A DNA stretch of 47,978 nucleotides, taken from contig JADLFU010000111.1 in the NCBI GenBank assembly GCA_020849655.1, positions 1 through 47,978 on the forward strand. The letters run 5' to 3'. This DNA comes from Polyangiaceae bacterium (GTDB lineage: Bacteria > Myxococcota_A > Polyangia > Polyangiales > Polyangiaceae). The notes under the pieces were generated by a model. The model saw only the letters and a list, made by a program, of their open reading frames with translations, ran no database searches and was not told the DNA's origin. The position numbers and the translations under genes were made by a program. This document shows, piece by piece, positions 42,084-47,978 of the stretch (its first letter is position 1; every line of letters starts with the position of its first letter).

Positions 42084-44215
42084 AGTTCGGGCTCGTGCAC
42101 CGCGTGATGACGAACGCGCTCGCGGCGCTCGGCGTCCTCTCGCTCGTCGCGACCGGTGAGCTCGGGCGGTGGGTGAACGTCGCCATCCTGGTCGGCCTGG
42201 CCTGCGCGGTCGCGGTGCCCGAGCGCTTCGGTGACAACCCGTGGGTGCGGCGCGGCTCCCAGATCGCGCCGCTCTTGTTCCTCTCGATCCAGATCGGGCG
42301 CTGGGTCTCGGGTCGGCCGCTGCTGGAGGTGGCGGTCGAGTTCGCCGCGGTGCTGCAGATCGTCCGCGTCGCCACGCGCAGCGACTCGGCGCACGACCAG
42401 CAGGTGATCGTGCTCGCGCTCCTGCACCTCATCGCGGGCACGGTGCTCGGCGGGGGGCTCGCGTACGGCGTGTGCTTCCTCGGGTTCCTCGTCGTCGCGC
42501 CGGCCGCGCTGGTGCTGTCGCACCTGCGCCGCGAGGTCGAGGGCAACTACCGCCAGGGCGCGCGCGACCGCACCGGCCTGCCCGTCGACGTGCCGCGCAT
42601 CCTGAAGAGCCGCCGCGTCGTGGGCAAGACGTTCCTGCTCGTCACGTGCTCGCTCGCGCTGCCGATCCTGCTCTTCACCGCGGGGCTGTTCACGCTGTTC
42701 CCGCGGGTCGGGTTCCACTGGCTGATCGTGCACCAGGAGGGCGGACGGCGCGTCGGGTTCTCCGATCTGGTCGATCTCGGCAGCGTGGGGCTGCTGCGCG
42801 ACGATCCGCAGATCGCGCTCCGCGTGACCCTCCCGGACCTGCCCGAGCCTCCGCCCGACCGCGTCGCCTTGCACCTGCGCGGCACCGCGCTCGATTTCTA
42901 CGACGGGCGCGCGTGGGCGCGCACCAACGTGCACCGCGCCGCCGTCGGGCAGCTGCAGCAGATCATCCCGATCGAGCGCCGCCCCGAGCCGGACGATCAG
43001 CGCGTGACGATCGATCTCGAGGCCTTCGACCCGCCCGTCCTGTTCACGCCGCCCGGCGCCGTCGCCGTCGAGATCGTGCCGCGCACGGAGTCTCCCTTCT
43101 TGCTCGGCGTCTCGCGGCTGCGGATCGAGCGCGGCGCGGAGGGCGAGCTGCGGTACCGTGACAGCGAGGAGCGCGGCGTGCGGTACCACGCGTGGGTGTC
43201 GCGCCGCGCGCGGACGAGCGCCGCCCGCGAGGACATGTCGCGCTACCTCCAGCTGCCCCAGGGCCTCTCGCCTCGCATCTCGGCGCTCGCCGCGGAGTGG
43301 GTGGGCGCCTCGCCGCAGCCGCTCGAGAAGGCGCGCATCATCGAGCGCCGGCTCCGCGCCGAGTACCGCTACGACCGCGCGTCGCCCTCCGCCGGCACGC
43401 CGCACCCGCTCGATCACTTCCTGTTCGAGTCGAGGCGTGGGCACTGCGAGTTCTACTCGACCGCGATGGCCATCATGCTGCGCACAGCGGGCGTGCCGAC
43501 GCGCAACGTGACCGGCTTCGCCGGCGGGAGCTGGAACCGCTTCAGCCGCGCGTACACCGTCCGCCAGGGCGACGCGCACTCGTGGGTCGAGGTGTGGATC
43601 GACGGCGTCGGCTGGCAGCTCTTCGATCCGACCCCGCCGGCCGAGGCGGCCCCGCAGAGCGAGCTGCGCGGCCTGACGGCCTTCCTGCGCGACATGCTGG
43701 AGGCGACGAGCCAGCGATGGGACCGCAACGTGGTCGGCTACGACATCCACCAGCAGATGTCGCTGCTCGAGCGGCTCCGCGGGTCGTTCCGCGCGCCCGC
43801 GGGCCGGCCGGCGTTCGGCGTGCCGCCGAGCACGCTCTTCCTGTCGGTCGTCGGCCTCGTGGTCGTCTGGTGGCTCGTGCGCCGGCTGCTGCGTCGGCGA
43901 CGCGCGCTGGCGAGCCCGGAGGAGGCGCGGTCGACGCCGGCCGTCCGGGCGAGGATCGCGACGGCGCTCTACGAGGCGCTCGAGGGCGCGATGAGCGCGC
44001 AGGGCGTGCCGCGCGCGCAGGGCGTGCCGCCGCTCGCGCACGCGCGCTCCTCCGACGTCACGGCGCACCCGCTCGCGAGGGAGATCCTGGACCTGACCGA
44101 GCTGTACCTCGACGCGCGCTTCGGGCACCGCGCGCTCGACGCCGCCGAGCGGGACGCCTTCCTGCTGCGGGTCAAGCGCGTCCGGGCGCACAAGATCAGG
44201 CCCGCGCGGGCGTAG
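42080..44215 (+). CDS. TgpA-type membrane transglutaminase (DUF3488 + transglutaminase + DUF4129-like)
   Basis: GTG at 42080 overlaps the DUF58 stop, giving 711 residues. Several membrane helices occupy about 1-205. The extracytoplasmic transglutaminase core has Cys456 (RRGHCEFYS), His500 (GDAHSWVEVW) and Asp516 (FDPTPP), the intact Cys-His-Asp triad. One more helix (about 592-612, LFLSVVGLVVVWWLV) and a cytoplasmic tail with the DUF4129-like ending follow. TgpA of Pseudomonas is essential for growth and is a periplasmic transglutaminase. It is the third member of this operon and probably works with the DUF58 protein and MoxR. Confidence 0.93.
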   Translation: MKFGLVHRVMTNALAALGVLSLVATGELGRWVNVAILVGLACAVAVPERFGDNPWVRRGSQIAPLLFLSIQIGRWVSGRPLLEVAVEFAAVLQIVRVATRSDSAHDQQVIVLALLHLIAGTVLGGGLAYGVCFLGFLVVAPAALVLSHLRREVEGNYRQGARDRTGLPVDVPRILKSRRVVGKTFLLVTCSLALPILLFTAGLFTLFPRVGFHWLIVHQEGGRRVGFSDLVDLGSVGLLRDDPQIALRVTLPDLPEPPPDRVALHLRGTALDFYDGRAWARTNVHRAAVGQLQQIIPIERRPEPDDQRVTIDLEAFDPPVLFTPPGAVAVEIVPRTESPFLLGVSRLRIERGAEGELRYRDSEERGVRYHAWVSRRARTSAAREDMSRYLQLPQGLSPRISALAAEWVGASPQPLEKARIIERRLRAEYRYDRASPSAGTPHPLDHFLFESRRGHCEFYSTAMAIMLRTAGVPTRNVTGFAGGSWNRFSRAYTVRQGDAHSWVEVWIDGVGWQLFDPTPPAEAAPQSELRGLTAFLRDMLEATSQRWDRNVVGYDIHQQMSLLERLRGSFRAPAGRPAFGVPPSTLFLSVVGLVVVWWLVRRLLRRRRALASPEEARSTPAVRARIATALYEALEGAMSAQGVPRAQGVPPLAHARSSDVTAHPLAREILDLTELYLDARFGHRALDAAERDAFLLRVKRVRAHKIRPARA

Positions 44216-44221
44216 CGCCCG

Positions 44222-45133
44222 TCACTCGACGCGCAGCGGCGTCGCCATGAACAGCAGGACGAAGAGCGCGAGGCACGCGACGGCGACCGCCCTCCTGCCC
44301 GGGCCGAGCGGTTCGCCCTCGTCGGTCGGCGGATGGACGCCGCCCGACGCGCGCAGCACGAGCGCGGTCAGCCCGAACCAGAGCAGCCAGAAGGTGCTGT
44401 TCGACACGGCCGTGATCACCGCGTCGCTCGAGATCCCGTGCCCGCGCGCCCGCAGCAGGTTGCGCGCGGCGTTGACGACGAACAGCGCGAGCAGCCCGCG
44501 GTGCAGCCACCGCCCGAGCGTGTTCGCGCGGTCGCCGAGCAGCGCGTAGGCGACGTGGCCGCCGTCGAGCTGCCCGATCGGCAGGAGGTTCACCATCGTC
44601 AAGAACAGCCCCGTCCAGCCCGCGAACGCCGTCGGGTGCAGGTACACGTCGTGGCCCGCCGGGATGGGCCGCGCGAACGCCGCCTTCATCGCGAGGTAGA
44701 GGAGCGAGTCGCCCTCGATGAGCGACGGAGAGCTCGCCGGCTTCACCTCCGACAGCGACAGGCCGAGCCCGAGGAGCGGCAGCGCGAACACCATCCCCGC
44801 GAGCGGCCCCGCGGCGCCGATGTCGAGCAAGGCGCGACGAGACGAGATCCGCGACGTCATCCCGATGATCGCGCCCGCGGTGCCGAAGGGCGACAGGTAG
44901 GGCAGGGGCAGGAAATGCGGCAGCGACGCGGGCACGCCGTGCACGCGCGCCGCGACGTAGTGGCCGAGCTCGTGCGCGACGAGGATCGTGAGCAGCGGCA
45001 CCGCGAACGTCCAGCCTCGCCACGCCGGCCCCGCCTCGCCGACGTAGCCCGCGCCTGTGTGCATCACTGACAGGATTGTCAACAAGAACAGCCCGAGCGG
45101 CGCGAGCGCGCGGGACGGCCTCGCCTCCGTCAT
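44222..45133 (-). CDS. Site-2-type intramembrane zinc metalloprotease (M50)
   Basis: ATG at 45133 overlaps the FliH-like stop (ATGA), giving 303 residues. The zinc motif HELGH (54-58) lies in a membrane helix and the third ligand motif is NLLPIGQLDGGH (182-193, Asp190). GFT/SPFGTAGAIIGMTSR and LLDIGAAGPLAG are features of the EGY/S2P subfamily. There is no PDZ domain. It should cleave a membrane-embedded substrate, typically an anti-sigma factor or a lipid-associated protein; no candidate is next to it. It is the last of five overlapping genes. Confidence 0.93.
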   Translation of the reverse strand: MTEARPSRALAPLGLFLLTILSVMHTGAGYVGEAGPAWRGWTFAVPLLTILVAHELGHYVAARVHGVPASLPHFLPLPYLSPFGTAGAIIGMTSRISSRRALLDIGAAGPLAGMVFALPLLGLGLSLSEVKPASSPSLIEGDSLLYLAMKAAFARPIPAGHDVYLHPTAFAGWTGLFLTMVNLLPIGQLDGGHVAYALLGDRANTLGRWLHRGLLALFVVNAARNLLRARGHGISSDAVITAVSNSTFWLLWFGLTALVLRASGGVHPPTDEGEPLGPGRRAVAVACLALFVLLFMATPLRVE

Positions 45134-45579
45134 GGCGCCCCGGCGCTGGCGGCGAGCCGGCGCACCGCGTCCGCCACGGTGAGCTCGACGGCGCCGCGCT
45201 CGCTCGCGAGCGAGATCGATCCAGGCGCGCGCCCGGGCTCGACGAGGACGCGCGCCCCCAGCGCGGAGAGGCGCGCACAGAGGCGCGCCGCGTCGTCGGG
45301 AGAGAGCCGCGCCTCGAGGTGCAGCGACGCGCCGAGCGCAGAGAGCGCCTCGTCGAACAGGGCGTCGAGCGCGCGCGCGTCCGCCGCGAGCGCGTCGCCG
45401 ACGAGCCGCTCGGCGATCGCGCGGGCGAGCTCGAGGCACGCGGACCTCGAGCGCTCGGCGTCGATCACGATCGCGAGGTCGGTGAGCGGAGGCGTGCTGA
45501 CCTCGAACACACGCGCGCGACGGGCGCCGCTCGTCCCCGGCCCGGCCTCGAGCACGGCGCCGCGCGCGACGCGCCTCAT
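45130..45579 (-). CDS. FliH/SctL-like protein (orphan)
   Basis: ATG at 45579 overlaps the 69-aa gene's stop (ATGA); 149 residues. The central and C-terminal helices resemble the FliH/SctL (HrpE/YscL) stator family: ELARAIAERLVGDALAAD, ALFDEALSALGASLHLEA, and the final ISLASERGAVELTVADAV strand-helix. In flagella and type III secretion this protein binds and restrains the export ATPase. No ATPase FliI/SctN, ring protein or other export gene is in the window, so it is an orphan. The N-terminal helix that binds FliN/SctQ seems short. Assignment rests on pattern, not on catalytic residues. Confidence 0.55.
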   Translation of the reverse strand: MRRVARGAVLEAGPGTSGARRARVFEVSTPPLTDLAIVIDAERSRSACLELARAIAERLVGDALAADARALDALFDEALSALGASLHLEARLSPDDAARLCARLSALGARVLVEPGRAPGSISLASERGAVELTVADAVRRLAASAGAP

Positions 45580-45785
45580 GCGGGCCTCGCCTGCTGCAGC
45601 TCCCGCGCCGCGCGGGCGACGGCCGCGGCGAGGAGCGCCGCGCGGGCGCTGCGCTCCGGGGTGGACGCGAGCGCCGCCGCGAGCGGCACACGCGCGCGCA
45701 GGTGGGCCACCGTGTCTGTCTCGCCGAGCAGCGCGGAGGCCGCGACGAAGGCCTCGTCGAACGCGTCGCTGTGCGCCTCGGTCAC
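45576..45785 (-). CDS. Small 69-residue helical protein, function unknown
   Basis: GTG at 45785 overlaps the hydrolase stop as GTGA, and the stop overlaps the next ATG as ATGA. These two in-frame 4-nt overlaps are the main evidence that this is a real gene. The product is Ala/Arg-rich, predicted helical (AFVAASALLGET, AALLAAAVARAARELQQ), with no Cys and no signal. Size and position between the FliH-like gene and the hydrolase suggest a partner protein, but no homology is recognised. Confidence 0.6.
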   Translation of the reverse strand: MTEAHSDAFDEAFVAASALLGETDTVAHLRARVPLAAALASTPERSARAALLAAAVARAARELQQARPA

Positions 45786-46621
45786 GCGCGCGCCTCCCAC
45801 CGGCCGTCGCGCTCGACGGCCCGGCCCTCCGCCGCGAGCTTGTCGAGGTGCGCCTCGAGCGACAGCTCGGCGAGCGGCCACGCCGCGGCGGGCGTGTCGT
45901 CGTAGGCGTGCGGCAAGAGCTCGGCGACCGATGACAGAGGGCGCGCGAGCAGCGCCGCCGCGACCTTGGCCTCTCGCATCAGGCGGTGCGCGACGTACCT
46001 GTCGAAGGTGCGGGAGGGCTCCGCGATCGGCGCGCCGTGCGCCGGCAGGGCCAGCGTCGCGCGCCACGACGACAGGCGCGCGAGCTCGATGAGGTACCGC
46101 GCCATGTCGCCGTCGCCGCGCGCGATCAGGATCGTGCCCTCGCTCGCCACCATGTCGCCGACCACGAGGACGCCGAGCGCGCGCTCTCGCAGGCAGAGGT
46201 GCCCGGGCGCGTGACCTGGAGTGTGGGCGACCTCCCAGCGCTGCGGCGTCGGCCCCGCGAGCTCGAGCACGTCGCCGTCGTCGAGCTCGCGCGACACGCG
46301 GCCGTCGATGCGGCGCGCCGTCTCCCTGTGCGCCCACAAGGGGACGCCGAGCGCGTCCGAGAAGAACGCGGCCCCGCCCACGTGGTCGGGGTGGTGGTGG
46401 GTCGCGAAGATCGCGACGAGCCGCCGCCCCGCGGAGGCGAGGCCGCGCGCCCACGCGAGCCACGCTGCGCGCTCATCGTCGTAGGGCGTCGCCGGCTCCA
46501 CCAGGAGCACGTCCCGCCCGCCGAGCGCGTAGCTGTTGGTGTGGGTCGCCGGCGGCAGCGTCGGCGTCCGCGCGCTCCAGGCCGCGACGCCGGGGAGGAT
46601 GTCGCGCGCGCCCGTGATCAC
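45782..46621 (-). CDS. Metallo-beta-lactamase fold hydrolase (LACTB2-like)
   Basis: GTG at 46621 overlaps the lipoprotein stop (GTGA), giving 279 residues. The metal motif is THHHPDH (74-80, HxHxDH), followed by HTPGHAPGHL, GDMVASEG and a final PAHG. The C-terminal 60 residues look like the helical extension of LACTB2/glyoxalase-II-like members. These enzymes hydrolyse thioesters, phosphodiesters or RNA; the target is not evident. It is the second of five overlapping genes. Confidence 0.9.
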   Translation of the reverse strand: MITGARDILPGVAAWSARTPTLPPATHTNSYALGGRDVLLVEPATPYDDERAAWLAWARGLASAGRRLVAIFATHHHPDHVGGAAFFSDALGVPLWAHRETARRIDGRVSRELDDGDVLELAGPTPQRWEVAHTPGHAPGHLCLRERALGVLVVGDMVASEGTILIARGDGDMARYLIELARLSSWRATLALPAHGAPIAEPSRTFDRYVAHRLMREAKVAAALLARPLSSVAELLPHAYDDTPAAAWPLAELSLEAHLDKLAAEGRAVERDGRWEARA

Positions 46622-47976
46622 AGCGGGCAGGGGACCTGCTCGTCGCGCCAGACGCCGGCCGCGCACCTGCGCTTCATGAAGGTCGACGTGCACGAGGCGC
46701 CGTACGTGCAGGTGAGCCCGTCCGTCTTGCACGCCTGGCCGAGGTTCGGCGCGATCGCGGGGCAGGGCTGCGTAGCGGCGCCCGCGCAGGTCCACCTCGG
46801 CGTGCCCATGCACGGGCCGCCCGCGCACGCGGTGCACACGCAGCTCGCGCCGCCGCCGAGGTCGCACACCGCCTCGTTCTGCGTGCATGACCCGCCGGCG
46901 TCCGCCACGGCCTTCGGGCAGCCGTCGACACCCGGGACCACGGGCGCGGGGCACGCCGCTGGCGCCGTCGACCAGCCCGCCTGGGTGCACGCGACGCGCG
47001 TGCGGCAGCCCGGCGCGAGCTGCTGGCCGTACTCGCACAGCTGGTCGAGCTCGGGGCAGGGGCCCCCCTGGGGAGGCGTCGATGGGCACGGGGCGGCCTT
47101 CTTCGTGACCTTGCAGTGGCCGTCCTCGCCGCACTTGGCGGCGAGCTCCGACGGGAGCTGCGCCGCGCACTTGTCGGTGCACGGGCCGAGGCCCGCCCCG
47201 CACACCTCGAGCTCGTAGGCCTGCACCTGGTCCGCGGCGATCGCGACGTACTGGCTCGCGTCGAGCTTCTGGCAGTTGCAACACTGGTTGGCGGCGTGCA
47301 GCGCGCAGTCGGCGTCGGAGGTGCACGCGGAGACCGGGTGCTTCGTGACGTCGACCACCTGGCACTCGTTGTTCTTGCACATGGCGCTGAGCGCCGGGTT
47401 CGAGCTGCCAGCGCAGTCGGGGCACGGCTGCGGGCTGGGGCACACGTCCTCGAAGTGAGCCTGCACCTTCTTGTAATTCACCGCGTCGAGGTCGGCGGCC
47501 GTCGGCGTCGAGCAGACCCCGCAACAGGTGCTGGCGGCCAGCAAGCACTCGCCGGGCTTCGCGCACAGCGACCACTCCCCGGTGGCCGTGCCCTTGCAGC
47601 TGCCGGGGCTGTCCTCGACGTTGCACGCCGCGTTGCACGGGCAGATGTTCGCCCCCTTGCAGGTGCCGCCGGCGCCGCAGTCGTCGTCGTCCCAGCAGCG
47701 GCCGGAGACCTTCTCCTTGCACACGCCCTGTGCGCAGTTCTTCCCGGGGCCGCAGGCGGCGTCGCTCGCGCACGCGCAAGAGGGGGAGCCGGCTGCGCCG
47801 CTCGCGCCCGCGCCGCTCGCGCCCGCGCCGCCCGCCTGCCCGCCCGCGCCGCCCCGGCCTCCTTGTTGCGCGCCTGCCTGGCCCGCGCCCGCCGCGCCGC
47901 CCGGGCTCGCCTCGAACGTCTGGCCGCCGCACGCGACCGCGAGGGCCGCCCCGAGCACGAAGGAAAGCTTGTTCAT
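46618..47976 (-). CDS. Cys-rich lipoprotein with Gly/Ala linker
   Basis: ATG at 47976 lies two bases from the right edge, giving 452 residues. The signal ends LAVAC, Cys16 lipidated, Gly at +2. A Gly/Ala/Gln linker (about 24-64) is followed by more than 40 Cys in repeated modules such as CASDAACGPGKNC, CPCNAACNVED and CTSDADCALHAANQCCNC. There is no catalytic motif. The fold is probably disulfide-rich and external, as in other Polyangia surface proteins. It is the first gene of the overlapping operon, which ties it to a hydrolase, a FliH-like protein and a membrane protease. Confidence 0.78.
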   Translation of the reverse strand: MNKLSFVLGAALAVACGGQTFEASPGGAAGAGQAGAQQGGRGGAGGQAGGAGASGAGASGAAGSPSCACASDAACGPGKNCAQGVCKEKVSGRCWDDDDCGAGGTCKGANICPCNAACNVEDSPGSCKGTATGEWSLCAKPGECLLAASTCCGVCSTPTAADLDAVNYKKVQAHFEDVCPSPQPCPDCAGSSNPALSAMCKNNECQVVDVTKHPVSACTSDADCALHAANQCCNCQKLDASQYVAIAADQVQAYELEVCGAGLGPCTDKCAAQLPSELAAKCGEDGHCKVTKKAAPCPSTPPQGGPCPELDQLCEYGQQLAPGCRTRVACTQAGWSTAPAACPAPVVPGVDGCPKAVADAGGSCTQNEAVCDLGGGASCVCTACAGGPCMGTPRWTCAGAATQPCPAIAPNLGQACKTDGLTCTYGASCTSTFMKRRCAAGVWRDEQVPCPL

Positions 47977-47978
47977 TA

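Overview
The window is very GC-rich, coding-dense DNA whose content points to a Polyangia-type myxobacterium (Myxococcota, Sorangium/Polyangium-like). The indicators are two Ser/Thr protein kinases, an FHA-domain sigma-54 activator, PEGA/TPR proteins, nine predicted lipoproteins of which five carry Gly/Ala-rich linkers, and two FN3 or Cys-rich surface proteins. I see no prophage, insertion sequence, CRISPR array or rRNA. Apart from two tandem serine tRNAs it is protein-coding chromosome. Organism assignment is inference from gene content, not from a marker gene.

Layout. 1-6.6 kb: a membrane spermidine-synthase-like protein (running in from the left edge), a TPR membrane protein with a small lipoprotein, an AftB-like membrane glycosyltransferase, and a soluble PQQ-type beta-propeller protein. 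6.6-13.2 kb: two unrelated single-pass membrane proteins flanking a small DsbD-alpha-like lipoprotein, an isopropylmalate/isocitrate dehydrogenase-family enzyme, a 341-bp non-coding gap with a terminator, and a Cys-rich lipoprotein with a 15-bp tandem repeat. 13.36-13.60 kb: tRNA-Ser(CGA) and tRNA-Ser(GGA). 13.6-24.0 kb, all minus strand: an overlapping operon TPR/Ig membrane protein -> PEGA-type Ser/Thr kinase -> lipoprotein -> RumA/RlmD-like RNA methyltransferase, preceded by acyltransferase -> aldo-keto reductase -> transglutaminase-like protein.

24.1-26.9 kb, plus strand: a fusion of a class-II amidotransferase fold lacking its catalytic Cys to a transglutaminase, then a diacylglycerol-kinase-family lipid kinase. 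27-34 kb, minus strand: one operon of surface proteins (FN3-cytochrome c lipoprotein, beta-propeller lipoprotein, TPR/PEGA protein) and one run of lipoprotein, Ser/Thr kinase and conserved myxobacterial protein. 34.2-44.2 kb, plus strand: glgC, a metallophosphoesterase and a Rieske protein; a DedA/YqaA membrane protein; an FHA-sigma-54 activator overlapping a CBM9-like lipoprotein; and a MoxR-DUF58-TgpA-type transglutaminase operon. 44.2-48 kb, minus strand: five genes, each overlapping the next by 4 nt (Cys-rich lipoprotein, metallo-beta-lactamase hydrolase, 69-aa protein, FliH/SctL-like protein, site-2-type membrane protease).

Themes: envelope and surface biology, phospho-signalling (kinases plus an FHA reader), and phospholipid handling (acyltransferase, lipid kinase). 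Transglutaminase-like folds recur three times. Eleven gene junctions use the 4-nt overlap NTGA, so translational coupling is the main organising principle. The most unusual items are the Cys-less amidotransferase-transglutaminase fusion and the orphan FliH-like gene locked into an overlapping operon with a hydrolase and an intramembrane protease.
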